The notes: generated from the letters alone by a model not told the origin. A stretch of DNA of 64,000 nucleotides from Pohlia nutans (GCA_022496805.1 CM040093.1:14176213-14240212); one strand, 5' to 3'. Shown: positions 1 to 11,960, counted from the first letter of the stretch. Made by a program: numbers and translations.

Positions 1-185
1 AATTTGAATGTTCTTTAACGTTTCTCAATCTTTGTATGTTTATACTTACAGCTTAAGAACAGAGTCTTCAAAAACCAAATCGAAAAAGACGCAGTCTACG
101 ACAAGAAAGGAGTGAAAAAATTGTGAAATCGGGAAAATTCCGTTTTCAAGGTCGAATTTGCAACGGGAGTTAGAATCGCACTGAC

Positions 186-505
186 CTCCTCCTTGCGAAA
201 CTCGTGCCGCAGCAATTTTCTTCGGCGACAAGAGCTCCAAGAAAAGCACACGACGCAGTCGCTGGTAAAGCGGATCAGTCGCCGACACGGAGATGATGAA
301 ATTGCCTTTGAAGGAGACGTATCGCGGTCACGGCCATGGCCACAGTAATCAGAAGCCATGGCCACATTCGCCATAGCCGGTTGAATTCTGCAAACTCCAC
401 CATCGCTCGAGTGAACCCTTACTTGCAAGGATCGGACGAATGCACTTAACATAAATGAAATTCGTCGATTGTCTTAGGAGTATTCATCCGTTGAGAAATA
501 GTGTC
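186..505 (-). pseudogene. Truncated P450 exon-1 copy with internal deletion
   Basis: On the minus strand, an ATG at 403 begins a copy of the first exon of the P450 at 45.97 kb. The N-terminal reading (MVEFAEFNRLWRMWPW) and the block DPLYQRLRR..ELLSPKKIAAAR are both recognisable. About 280 bp between them is missing: the sequence jumps from the equivalent of about 46,050 to about 46,324, which removes the PPGP hinge region and breaks the frame. The splice donor (GAG|GTCAGT at 186/185) is kept at the same place as in the intact gene. Patchy similarity continues upstream of the ATG to about 505, so this looks like a genomic DNA duplication and not a retrocopy. Later exons would lie left of the window, if present. 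The intron sequence after the donor has diverged strongly. It cannot encode a working P450. Confidence 0.85.
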
Positions 506-1329
506 CATTATTCATCCATTGAGTGAGCACGATAGATTGTTATAATTCACAAGTAAGCTCAGTGAGAACTTCGCAAAACTGCCCCAAGAAAGGTAAGCGA
601 CACCGAGTTGGGCGAGAGATGCGGCAATTCAAGGACCAGTTCATCTTCCTGCAGAATTGGCTGATTGAGCCAACAGGCAGGCAAAATTTGGTTTCATTTT
701 CAATTGTGACCAATGTAACAAAATGAAAAGGAGCTTCGAGAATCTTTCAGAGACTTATGTGAAAAAACCGCTCTGAAGGAGAAACCACAGCTGTGGTAGT
801 ATGCAAGTCAGCAAGTGTAATATGAGATCTAAGCTGTCCTCCACAGGTAACCAGAGACTTGCCATGAAGTTGGACAAGTTGTGGCAAAAAATTTAAGGAG
901 CTACTGTTGCTGCATCATTCTATAGTACACAATTAATTTTCTAGTATCAGACCATGATTTTCGTGAAATCAATCGTACGTACTTTTCATGTGAGAGTCGT
1001 AGGCCCTTCTAAGATATTTCAGTACACCCGGTCCTTGCTCTGGAGGAGTACGCTCTACGCTGTCTCAGAGGGCCTTCACAAGTTGCAGGGGGGTTAGCAA
1101 TTAATCCTTCCTGGATCATTTCTCAACATAGATCTTGAACTTGAGATAGCTGGCTACCATATTCACAGGCGCACAAGGTATGTAAGAAATCTTCAACGAG
1201 GAAAGCTTCAGTTCCCCTGAGGTTCTTCCGATCGTCTCATGTCTGCTACAGGTCTTGAGACTTGCCATCAGAACATGAAGTTCTAGTCCGAGTCCAGCCC
1301 GAGTCAGACAATTTGAAGATTCGTCGATC
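506..1329. other. Intergenic interval, 3' flank of response regulator
   Basis: No gene is recognised. The short open frames here match no family I know. The part next to 1330 is probably the 3' UTR of the response-regulator gene on the minus strand. Confidence 0.5.
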
Positions 1330-2697
1330 TTACGAGACGGCCACACCACTATATCTTGCTCTTCTGACGGGGCTAGTTGCTTGCAAACCGTCACTGGGAG
1401 GTTTTCTCTTCCCACATATCGACAAATTCGTACTCTCATTAGGTCTAATGTGACCCTGGAGTCTCTTGACATCTTCCATCTTTACAGGTTTGATGAGAAA
1501 TTCTTTAGCACCCTCAGCAAGGCAACTGCATGACAAACATCAACAGAAGAACATCAGAAAGGGACACAAATACAGATCGCACATCAATACAAGCCAATCA
1601 ATTTACGCGCTTGTATTTCTAAAGGTAATAGAACACGCTTGCAAAACATTATCAGCACGAGGCCCAACACATGAGCGCGAGACCCAGAAGTAGTGAATTG
1701 AGTATACCTTTCGATGCGGTTGGGGTCGTTTTCAGATGACATCACAATAACTGGTATCTCCTTAAAAGCGGAGGAAGCCTTCACAATCTTGAGGAGGTCA
1801 TAGCCAGTCATTCCCGGCATACAATAGTCTGTCATGATGAGATTCACCGACACCCTCTGCAAATCGTATGTAGAGCCAGTATGTTGAGTCAGCGTACAAA
1901 CATAGAATATCACGCAATTGGCAACACCACATCGGCATGCATCTAACACCGAGCTGTAAAATCCAAAAAAAAAATTGAGTGTTTCGTGGCCAAGGACCAA
2001 TACTCACATTAGCCTTTACCGAGGACGGGCAACTTTCGGAAAGGCCCAGATATTCCAACGCTCGAAACGCACTGTTAACCGTTGTAACTGCACGCCAGAA
2101 AGATCCCCGCCTGTTAGTCAACCGGCTCAAAGGAATTTGGAATCCATGACAATGATTAATGAGCTGTGCTCCAGGGTCAGGATGCAACAGCAAGGTGAGC
2201 ACCGTACCTTTGTAGGATGAAGTCTTCAGAAGTCTTTCAATAACTATCTGTTCAACTTGATTATCATCCACCGCCAGAACATGGTATTCGGAATTGCTTA
2301 TGCTAGGAAGTGATTTCTCTGAAATTCGGTCAGGTTGAGGACATTCTGCTCTTGGTTCTTCTGTGAAGGAGTTCTCCACTTCAAGGTTGTGGCCCTCCGT
2401 TCCAACACGTTGTGTAGTATCATGACAGGTTTTAGCTTGCACAACCGGAGCACTCTCAAGCTTACAGGAGTCTCTCATTTTCCTGGACGTATCCTTACAT
2501 TTGCTTGGCAATTTAGCCCGCTCTGCGGGCACCAAGATCTTCCACGGGTAAGGGGAATGCATGTTGGACTCCGCTTTCCCTTCAAACTTGCTCACGCTCT
2601 GCACCATGGCTTCCATCAAACACGGCTCCACGTCTGCTAGCGAACCCGAAGATAAACAACTGATCTCTTCCCTACTGGCGGCAATATCCGCAGCCAT
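1330..2697 (-). CDS. Type-A-like two-component response regulator
   Basis: A four-exon gene: 2697-2208, 2087-2008, 1856-1708, 1525-1330. All introns are GT-AG and the joined frame gives 304 aa. The receiver domain starts near residue 138. It has the acidic pair Asp144-Asp145 (VLAVDDNQ), the phospho-acceptor Asp200 in [21 protein letters not shown] near 230-233 and the conserved Lys252 (FLIKPVK). The [14 protein letters not shown] block and intron positions inside the receiver are typical of plant type-A response regulators, which damp cytokinin signalling after phosphotransfer from histidine phosphotransfer proteins. There is no Myb-like DNA-binding domain, so it is not type B. Odd point: about 135 residues precede the receiver, far more than the short leader usual for type A. 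Met30, Met32 or Met46 could be the real start. The tail after the receiver is about 35 residues and ends in ARYSGVAVS. Family assignment is strong; exact start is less sure. Confidence 0.9.
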
Positions 2698-2992
2698 ACA
2701 TACTGATCTCTTCGGTTAATTCGTAGTTTATACGATTCAAATAACAAAACCTATTATCGGCACTACGAAGTATTCCGTTCGGGGTTGTAGTGATTCCGAA
2801 AACACATCTATCAACAGCTTCTCTTGATCAACACCCGCACTACTACTTCCCTGCTATGAATCTGCACTGACACATGCAATTTTGTTAGGATGTGTTGAAA
2901 TGAAGCCATTGAACAACGTTTACTGAATGTGCTACACAATAAATTGAAATATAACGAATTTGTGCGAACCACTCTTGATATCTCAAACAACA

Positions 2993-3612
2993 GCACGAAC
3001 TAACGCTTTCAATCCTTAGTCATGCAAACAAGTAAATAGTCATATTTGTTAAAATGGCGAGAGCCAAAACTGAGACTAAAACTATAACAGAGGCTACACT
3101 GAAAAAGTGCCAATCGCTCGAGATTTAGCCATCGTAACGAATACGACGACCTAACAAAAGCACAGTCCAAACAAGAAAGCAAGGAGAAAACCTATTCTCA
3201 AGGAACGGGAGGACAAAACTAATAGCCAAAAAACGATCCACGCCACAACAGAATGAACGCCGCTACTCAACGAAACTTCCTGACTGATAATTCTTGCACC
3301 TCAGAGCTTTAAAAGTTTGCGTGCATAGTGTAACAAGTTAGGCACGAACCAACGCTTTCAATCCTTATTCAGGCAAATCAGTAAATGGTCATATTCGTTA
3401 AAATGGCGAGCCAAAACTGTGACTAAAAACTATGACAGAGGCTCCTCTGAAAAGGTGCCAATCACTTGAGATGTAGCCATCTTAACGAAAGCATAACGAT
3501 CTATGCCACGACAGAATGAAAGAGGGAGGACGCCGCTGCTCAACGAAACTTCCTGACTGATAATTCTTGCACCCCAGAGCTTTAAGGTTTGAGTGCATAG
3601 CGTAACAAGTTA
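2993..3612. repeat. Tandem duplication upstream of the response regulator
   Basis: Unit 1 (2993-3341) and unit 2 (3342-3612) start with GCACGAAC(C/T)AACGCTTTCAA and end with GCATAG(T/C)GTAACAAGTTAG. Unit 2 lacks about 80 bp from the middle of unit 1, and the rest differs by scattered substitutions. The pair lies 0.3-0.9 kb upstream of the response-regulator ATG, so it is in its promoter or 5' leader. Confidence 0.85.
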
Positions 3613-4530
3613 GGTCACAGTATCTCTCTCTATCCTTTCAGCTTCATTACCAAGCTTCATCGGAGGCATGATTCCTACCTGCTTGCGTAAGTCATCCCAA
3701 CCAGCAGTTCGTCCCAAAGTCATCGCCAACTCACTCGCTTGGACGTTCTGCAACCCTAAACGCCACTGGCTTCCTTCTGCTCCGTCACTAATCACAAAGA
3801 AAAACAACTGCAAGAACTGGAACGAAACGCTCCTCGATAGCGGATTGCTCAAGCACCAAACGATTTGTGAATCTGGTTCAAAGCATGAGGAGCTGCAAAA
3901 CGAGAACGCAAAGGCTATGAAGAAGAACTGAATTAAAGCATGTGAGAGGCGCTGATGAGGGGAGGGTGTGTCTGTGTGTGTGAGATTTGCAAGAAAGGAA
4001 GCGGAGAAAGCGTTTTGCAGGGGATTGTGGAGTGTGGTGAGAAACGGCCTGGGGCAGAGAAGACAAGGCGGGGGTCACAAGGCGACAAGAGTTGCGCAGT
4101 ACGCGACAGAGCGGGTCACGGACATCGCAGAAGCGAGATCTCACTACAATCCTCACTACTGTTTGGGGCGCTACCAGACAAATCCCCGTTTTAGTTAGCC
4201 CCTCCCTGGCTCCTGGCTCCTCCGAGCCCGGATTTGGTTCTCGTTCGTTCGCGAGTTCGTATGTCATCCATTTGGGATTTTTCATTCATCCATCGGTTGT
4301 CTCAGTTCTCCATGGTTTACCGGCAGGGTCGGCGCAGCTATCATATACTTTTTGGGAAAAATAAAGTTTGGCAGATGGAGTACTGTACTGAAAAATATTT
4401 TTCGAGATTTTCTTTTTCATCATAAACATTTTTTTTTTTTAAATCAAATTTCCAAAATGTCAGTATTTAATAATAAAAACAAAAATAAAAATATGCCAAC
4501 TTTCATAGCATAATAGAGCAATGGGAGTCA
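3613..4530. other. Probable promoter/5' leader region, no gene recognised
   Basis: A more GC-balanced stretch that reads as pyrimidine-rich on the minus strand. It could hold the 5' UTR or promoter of the response regulator. Several frames of 80-135 aa are open on both strands, but none resembles a known family and their composition is low complexity. Confidence 0.35.
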
Positions 4531-4649
4531 ACTCTAGTAGAAAAGGTGGCGCTCCCGATGGAGATGCACATGCAAAATCATTGTGCATGCGTGGAATTGG
4601 GCACCACATGCCTGGGCAACTCCCTCGGCAATACCACCTTTTCTATTAG
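4531..4649. mobile_element. Small foldback MITE (AGAAAAGGTGG ends)
   Basis: Inverted ends: CTAGTAGAAAAGGTGG on the left, and the complement of CCACCTTTTCTATTAG on the right, enclosing about 120 bp. A related copy with a degenerate left end lies at about 10,864-10,963; it shares the ATGCAAAATCA and GGAATTGGGC blocks in the loop. Confidence 0.7.
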
Positions 4650-5977
4650 TGCAACACCTTTTTGCAATGAGACCATAGTCTAGTTACATTTAGAAATTAA
4701 GTTTACATGGCAAAGACACAATGATCCTAAAATTCATGGAATACAAATGGTATTCCTTTATTACTTATAAAAGTGAATCTAAATGAAGATTCTTTTTAGA
4801 TTCAGTTTTCAAAAGGATGCTCCATTGCACTTCACTATTATGCTACTAGTATACTGTAATAACCTCGATTAGGAAATCCAAGCCAAAAGGTAAGTTTAAA
4901 TGAATAGGGAGGATCGATATTCACTTTATGATAGAGTACATGAGCATTGTTAAGACAATTTTTCTACATAGTCGATGGTTAATAATTAATGTGATCCTTA
5001 ACTTCTAATGAACCAAATGACCATATATATGCTATCACATTCACTTTCATTTGTTAATTTTGAAAGGACTTGTAGGAAATTTTGTTTTTTTCGTAGTGAC
5101 ACTTAATTTGAGATTGGATGCATTTGAAAATGAAGAAATCGTTATCAAAATGTAATGAAAAATGTTTTACTATTTTTAATAGCTATTGTGAACTTTATAT
5201 TAGATTCTAAGATTCAATGGCTGCCATTTGCTATCTTAAATGGCTTTAGAGGTTTCAATTCATAAAAGGATTAGTTGGAGGAGCTCACTACAAGCACAAT
5301 GAGTTATATTCTCACTTGGTGTTAAAAGAGATGTTAGAAAGGATCTTATGAATGAATTTAGGTACACTATTTAAAAGCTACATTTGTGTTGCTAAATGTC
5401 AACATATCTATTTCTAAAATCTAAAATAATGTGGAAATTTCAATTTCATAATCATTTATAATTTGCAGAGATATGCTTCAATAATACATAAATAGTGTTG
5501 TTTATGTAGTGACTTAAACAATGTGGATTTCTTAACCTGTGAGTGCCTAGATAGTTTTCTATGAAACCCATCTTTCAGGAGGTGCTTCTAGATGGGTGGT
5601 ATTTCGCATAAATGAATTGCCTAAAAACGAATCCTATTGTATTGAATTGAGTATACTTCAATTTCATACATTCAATTAAAAGTTTGTGTAGATTCGACCA
5701 TTATTTTGCAAGATCATGTCTCACATTCATAATCATACTTGCACTGTTGTTGAGTGTATACACAGACCTCTCTCTTCTAAACTTCATTCCAAGAGTTTAA
5801 TTTAAAAATTAAAAAAAAATTGATAAATCTTGGACGTGACTCGTACCTTCAATACCTTCTCAGAAAAAATTCCATACCACCTTTCGATGATCCTCAATTT
5901 TGCAAAGAATTTGAAAGTACACACAAGAGGTACACATATGGTCTCTGTAATAAATTTATACGTTAAAATATGAATGG
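4650..5977. other. AT-rich intergenic DNA
   Basis: No open frame of note, no RNA gene and no paired terminal repeats were seen. Confidence 0.5.
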
Positions 5978-5978
5978 A

Positions 5979-6747
5979 GGGTGATTGCAAGCTACAGTCT
6001 ACCAAGTGGGGAGTGCAGCTTGTGCAGCTAAAGGCCATGCAGCTCGTGCACTAGCATAGTAATGCGCACCTCTCAAATTTCAATTATATCAAAAATTTCA
6101 CCATCCCAAATAGGGTTTATGCTAATACTTTCACTTTAGCAATTGTTAAGTTAATTTCAAGTCTTTGGGCATTACTCAATAGCCTTTTCTGTTTTTTACC
6201 GAGTAGGGGTAATTAGAGCCTTTTTTACATAACATCCTTAGCTAGGTTTTATGAAAAATGCATTTCATATCCCACCTCTGAAATTGAATCATTATTTCAT
6301 TTCCAAAAAAAAAATCCAAAAAAAAGTTTTAACTGCACGAAAATCTTAAAAAACAAAAACATCACCAAACAATTAATTAAAAAATAAGTAAGCGTAGTAC
6401 CCAAAAAATTAAAATACGGTACCTTTGTACACACTTGTGGTATGTTGCTATAAATTTTTGAAGTTCAATTTTGACCCCCTTCTAGCATTTCCCATAAAAT
6501 AGGTGCACTTTTGACAAGCGACACGCTACCAAATCTAAGTAGAAATGCTTAATTTGGATAGAAAGATTGAAAATTTGCAAACTTTATTGTGGTAGACATC
6601 TTAACTTTAGAATTCTAGAAACAATGCAATTTGTTTCGTCACAAAATTCCATTCCAATATTTATTGATAATTTTCCAAAGATTGGGTAAGTGCACAAATT
6701 TGCATGCCGCGACAAAAAGTTTGGGTGACCGTAGCTTGCAACCACCC
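5979..6747. mobile_element. 768-bp TIR element, copy 1
   Basis: The ends are inverted copies of GGTG(A/G)TTGCAAGCTAC, about 24 bp each. The same element is at 43,580-44,347 and is nearly identical across its whole length, including the left and right ends. No long frame is present, so it is non-autonomous. Copy 2 is flanked by TTAA on both sides; copy 1 only on the right. Confidence 0.85.
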
Positions 6748-7580
6748 TTAAAAGTGGGTACATTGATGAAGATTGGAATACACACACTAATGGAACATAA
6801 ACAAGAGAACACAATCCAAAAAAACAATAAAAAATAGCAAACTTCCAAACACAAGAATACAACATCGTTCATGTATTGAATTTGTAAGTATTTGATGTGT
6901 TTTGAGGTATTTGCAGTATTTTAGTGTTTTGTACATTGGTATTTTGATAGCTTCACAACTCCAAATAAAATAAAATAATCCTTTTTGCATAAGATGCAAA
7001 TCGTAGACCTCCTCTTTCGTTATTCAAATAATCGAGTTCCATTCACAACAGATGTGGAGTTATATCAAGAAAACACCAAGCAATAATCAAATACTGGTCT
7101 CACGGGCACTAAAGGGTTAGTTGAAGTGGCTCATTTAATAAAAGTGTTTTCAAATGATGTATTGTAGATTACTCCTATCAATGAGGCCCACCCTCTTTAG
7201 AATTAAAAGTGTAAGGTTGGATCCTCTAAAACCACCACCTCCCCCAATTGTGGCATGTAGAGTTTTATTGGGGCCATCACAGTTAAGACTCAAAACTACA
7301 AATTTTACTATTCAAGCAAACCATTGGCATGCCAAGCATTGCAAAGAACTAGTTGGTGGATTTAGGTATCATTATGAGTGATAATTAGTACTACATGGTG
7401 TAGTCATGGAGGAACCTATATGTTGATATTGGGTCCCAGTGTACTTTCCACTTTTTAAATTTGTATCACTTTCAATATTGAGAATAAAATTGTAGAAAAT
7501 ATTCATTCTTGTTAAACCTTGTGTAGAAAGAATGAAATTCTTTTCAACATAGATATAATTTCTAATAATACACAAATTGC
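6748..7580. other. AT-rich intergenic DNA with one lone element end
   Basis: No gene was seen. GGGCACTAAAGGGTTA at about 7104-7119 looks like one decayed end of the TTAA family; a similar lone end is at about 39,705-39,722. Confidence 0.4.
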
Positions 7581-8130
7581 TTAACTCCTAAATGCCTACA
7601 GCCTCCTCAAAATATGGAGAATTGCACATATGCATTATAAAATGCAACTAAGTATGAATAAAAGTTGTACATTATGATGTTTAGATTCTATCCATATAGT
7701 TAGATCCATAATTGCCATCACCAATAGTTTGTATAAAATTTGAAACTCAAGATTCAAAATTCTTTTGTAACTCGATTATGAATAAAATGTTGACAATCTA
7801 TGGATGAAATTTGTTATGATTGGTTGAAATGTAATAATTTGAGTGTAGTGATTTTTGGAGATTTTTTGGTTGTTTAATTTTACAAGTTGACTTTTTCAAA
7901 AGCACTTTTGATTCATTTTGAACTAAAATCTTATAATTTCTTTATGAATCAGTGCAACATGAAATGAGGCATTATAAAATCATAAATCATCCCCTTTCTA
8001 ACCGGTTCAGACGTGTATGAAGCTAACTTCCTATAAAATCTATAGTAAAAAATCCACAATACAATAAGTGCATAACGGATGAGAAAATCATGGATGAAAT
8101 TTGTACATCGCTCAAAAAATGGACACTTAA
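7581..8130 (+). mobile_element. TTAA-family MITE, type B copy 1
   Basis: Starts TTAA-CTCCTAAATGCC and shares its body with the type-B copies at 15,710, 19,1xx, 26,19x and 44,811 (block GGATGAAAT.TGTACATCG and a terminal AAAATGGAC). The last 17 bp are missing: the body runs into TTAA at 8127-8130, where element C1 begins. Confidence 0.8.
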
Positions 8131-8675
8131 CCCCTAAAAGCCCGAGAGGTATTGGACAAAACATAGATGTGTTATAGTATGTGCCTTCCGTATGTCTGAT
8201 GAAGTTTGGTTCATTAGACAAAATGTAGAGCACCATCTCTACAAATTATCCGTGTGGTCAAGCTTCCAAAAATAACTTTAGATCTTTTTTAATGAATTTA
8301 GAAGCATTAACCTTTGAAAATTTGTATAAGTTATAATTTTCAGTTTTAGAGTTTAAAATTTAGTATGATTGGTTAAAGTTGGGTTATCTATTGTAAACTT
8401 CAAAAAAGTAAAAGAAACGATGGAGGAAACATCATTACTTTCCCCAAATAGAAAATTTTATAACACTAAGACAATGTTGAGGTGATCCACTTTGAAAAAT
8501 TCTCTCCAATGGAGTTTAACTCAAATTGCCATAATTCAAATTGCGTTGGAAAGTAGACTTAATTTAGTATTTTTAAATATTTTTTATTTTTTCAAAAACT
8601 TATTCTGTTGTTCCAGGCAGCCTGTGAGATTCGGGCAACAACCAAAAAATGGTAGTTTGGGCGTTTACGGGTTAA
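8127..8675 (+). mobile_element. TTAA-family MITE, type C copy 1
   Basis: TTAA-CCCCTAAAAGCCCGAG on the left and GTTTACGGG-TTAA on the right. The body matches the type-C copy at 26,722-27,259 throughout (GATGAAGTTTGGTTCA, AACATCATTACTTTC and GGCAGCC near the right end). It shares its left TTAA with B1 and its right TTAA with E. Confidence 0.85.
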
Positions 8676-9218
8676 CCCATAAACGTCCACGCATCCAGTT
8701 TATGGATGTTTGTTGGTCAAACCCAATTTTGATCTTAAAGATGACTTTTGTTGCTAATACACCCAACTAAGAAAATGAAGTTTATTAAGTCTAGTTTGTA
8801 CTCCACTTTTCAAATCTTAAAAATTCCAATTATTGAGTATTTTATTGCTTGTGCAAGCTTTGTAGCTCAAGGTTTAAATTACACTACATAGAATGTTCAC
8901 CTTTCGAATTTCAAAATTTAAATAAAAAATTTCTATGGAAAACATATCATGTGATTCTCCATTGTAATTTGTACCTGCTCCCAAAAAAATATTAATTTTT
9001 TAAAGCTTTTTTGTAATAAAATTTATTTTTTGAAGTATTTGACTTAAAAAATTGTTAAAAAGTCCGTATTAAATCAAAAAAATCTGAAAATTTCAAGACT
9101 GATAGGAAACAGTCAATTCCATGCATGAAAAATATTACAAAATATATTTTGATAAATCTTGAAGGCTAAATTGTGTAGTTTGACTTTCCTACAAAGGAGT
9201 GGTACGTTTAAGGGTTAA
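8672..9218. mobile_element. TTAA-family MITE, type E
   Basis: TTAA-CCCATAAACGTCC on the left and GGTACGTTTAAGGG-TTAA on the right. It abuts C1 through one shared TTAA. A second GGG-TTAA follows at 9227-9233. The interior is AT-rich and non-coding. Confidence 0.7.
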
Positions 9219-9761
9219 GCAGTTACGGGTTAAGTTGGTGGTTTTAGGGCAATCAACCATAGTGCAAGAAATGGGTCATGGATTTATCTTTCAGACCTTA
9301 TAAATTCTCTATTCTTGGAATGATTTTTGGCCAAACCTGCTACAATATTCCAAAGCAGGCGTGGGTACAAATCTACTCAGAATTGCGTGAGAGTGAACCA
9401 TGTGGTGCAATTTTTGAGATTTGATTTTGGTGAGCTAGGTGTAAATTGTGGGAGAGGTACCAGCAATGTGGCATGTGGAATGTGTTGCGGATATATTTAG
9501 AGGCCCATCTGTGCAAGCATGTGTGGAGATTGAGTTTTGATTTTGTTGGTTTGGTTGGGATTTGAGAGCATTTGTTGTGTTGTGCTTTTGTTTTGTCACT
9601 TATGAGTACCACTTCCTAAATAGTGAGGTTTGTCAATTTAGCCTAGATTCATTGCTACCATATGTTCTTTGAATGAGAGGCAGCAGCTGCACTGAAACAC
9701 AAAACCACCAAGTGGCCTTTCTTCACATGGCCACTTCAATTTTATTTCTTTTAAAAGTAAT
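9219..9761. other. Intergenic, no feature seen
   Basis: A G/T-rich stretch at 9360-9600 has open frames but matches nothing known. No repeats were paired. Confidence 0.4.
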
Positions 9762-10082
9762 TTAACCCCTAGCAATGTTCTCTCCTTTGGAAAAATTACT
9801 TTTAAAATTTTAGAATATAATGTCTACTTTTTACCAAATCATACTAAATTTCAAATTCTAAAAATAAAGTTTGTAATTTTAGTAAATACTAAATGGTAAA
9901 TGTTTCTAAACTCATTAAATGAGTATTTAAAACATTTTTTTTGAAAGTTTGATAATACCGATAATTACTAAACATCATGCTTCTCATTTTCTCTTTTGGA
10001 CCAAACTTCATCGAAGTTGCAAAAGTACCATTTTATATCACATCTAGGTTTCCCCTTACCCCCTTTGTCATTTAGGGGTTAA
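9762..10082 (-). mobile_element. TTAA-family MITE, type C copy 2 (shortened)
   Basis: Reverse orientation. The C left end is at 10,082 (CATTTAGGGG-TTAA), followed by the type-C block with ATGAAGTTTGG on the minus strand. The other end is TTAA-CCCCTAG at 9762. Internally deleted relative to C1 and C3. Confidence 0.75.
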
Positions 10083-10325
10083 CCCCTAAAGGTCCAAGCG
10101 GCGTCAAAATGTCCCTCCAAAAAAATTAAATACAAACTTTGAACATTATAATCTTGTAAGCTAAACGGTCAATTCTTCCAATATTCTACACACAACTCTA
10201 GGCATTGCAAATATAAACACTATTCAATAATGAATTTTCGTGGATCTCATTTTTGGGCTCAAATTGCACTTTCCTCGATATGGTGTTTATTTTATGGATG
10301 AAAATTGTGGGCCATTAAGGGTTAA
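10079..10325. mobile_element. TTAA-family MITE, type D
   Basis: TTAA-CCCCTAAAGGTCC on the left and GGGCCATTAAGGG-TTAA on the right, about 250 bp. It shares TTAA 10,079-10,082 with the inverted C copy. Confidence 0.7.
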
Positions 10326-11690
10326 TTGCTTCCATTCATCCAACCCACAAGTTCTGGGCGGGGTTCACATGAAAACTTCTCCAACCATATCTCACATGAG
10401 CAAATTCAGGAATCTCTCAAGCTGTTTAACCTTGATTTTCCATGATTTTATTCAGTTGTGATTTATTGCCTCCCCTCAAAATGAGCTAAAGAGCTAAGTC
10501 AACCCTCAGTAGGATGTGAAAATCTGTGATGACTATCCCAAAGCTTATCAAATCAAATTATCATGTGTGATTATGCTCAGTAAGTATATGGTGTAGGGGC
10601 AGGCCACAGTTCCCAGATCAAAAGAATTATACTAACACATGTCAAGATTGTAGGTGGAGCCAGTCAGCGTTGCCTCTTTAGACCCAAATTGATTGCCAAG
10701 TAAAAGAAAAGGATACACCAAGATTTTGTGACTGATTCTGTAAGTCAACCCCCCGGAGTTGGATTTGATTCATATTGAACTGATGTCTCATGTGTAAGGT
10801 TTTTTAATCCGTGACCATTGATTCAAGGAAAAAACTATTATACCATACACATGAAATTTTCATTTGTGAAAAAAGATGTCCATGCAAAATCACTATGCGT
10901 GTGTGGAATTGGGCGCTACTTACCGGGGCATCTCCCTCGGCAGTGTCACCTTTTCTACTAAGGCAACTATATCTAAAAGCAACCATTTCCTTAAAGTGAC
11001 TATAGCTCAATCTTCCATAATAAGTAGATTTTGACATCCTATTGTTGATAAGAATGTGCACAATCTGAACATTAGAGTTTAAGGTCGCTTTAAGGTCAAC
11101 CTATAATCAGCACTTTGGAAATTCATAACTTATTCATACAGTGTCCAAATAATGCATGCTAAAGTGCGTTGGAATCCTTTTAAACTTGCTATTAAGACTC
11201 ACAGAAAATATTTTCTGTTTTATGTGTGTAAATAGGCTCAGTTGGTAAGGTGAACGCTTTAAGGTATAGTTACCTTACTGTAGTAAACTCGAGGGGATAA
11301 ACTTGGTAAGAGCTTACCAAGAACACTTGGTAGAATAACATACGTGTTGGTTTTTCTTGGCTGAGACCTCATTTACTGGCGGACATCATCTTAGAATGAG
11401 CCAAAGAATGTCTATATTAATGATAAACTACAGTAATTAGAGAATGTTCGGTGAGCTTTTTTCTGTCCAGTTCTGCACAGGTTTTGTTTTGCCTGTTTGT
11501 CTTGTAGTGGAGGATGCGAGGAGGCTGTCAAACAATCTCAGCAAGCTGGTGGCTCGGAGGTTGCAAGAGACAGAAATATCTCTCATGTCTATAGTAGAAC
11601 TCACTATCTTTGTCCTTGAGGACTGAATAGACAAACTACCCAACCAACTCTTATGATCAGGTAATTTTTTTGTTTTTCTCCCTCGTAGAA
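10326..11690. other. Intergenic; degenerate MITE and a possible tRNA-like fragment
   Basis: A relic of the AGAAAAGGTGG-ended MITE is at about 10,864-10,963. At 11,234-11,256, GGCTCAGTTGGTAAGG resembles a tRNA A-box as in SINE heads, but no matching B-box was found. At 11,508-11,626 a plus-strand frame (DARRLSNNLSKLVARRLQ onward) looks helical and follows a TTGTAG acceptor-like site. It could be a captured exon, but I do not recognise it. Confidence 0.3.
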
Positions 11691-11696
11691 GGACCA

Positions 11697-11960
11697 GTGA
11701 AGGTGAGGAATTTCAGCCTCTTTAGCAAAATTGTCATAGATGTGAAGATTTCATAGCCAATTTTGGCAAAATATTCTAGATTTCTTAATGTGTTTGTAGC
11801 AAATTACTCTATATAGTATAAAATTGGCTAATTTCACCATATTGAAAGAAGCCATTTGACTAAAAAGTAATGGCCAATTCCTTCCAATATGAGTAAAAAT
11901 TAGCATCAATTTCTTTTTGTAACCAGTTGACTGAAATTCGCACAAAACATTTTCACTGAG
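11697..11960. repeat. Dispersed repeat, inverted relative to 59,288-59,522
   Basis: The order of blocks GTGAAGGTGAGGAATTTCAG, CTCTTTAGCAAAATTG, TGGCTAATTTCACCATATTG and AAAACATTTTCACTG is found reversed and complemented at 59,288-59,522, inside PSA3 intron 1. Identity is moderate. Element type unknown. Confidence 0.7.
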
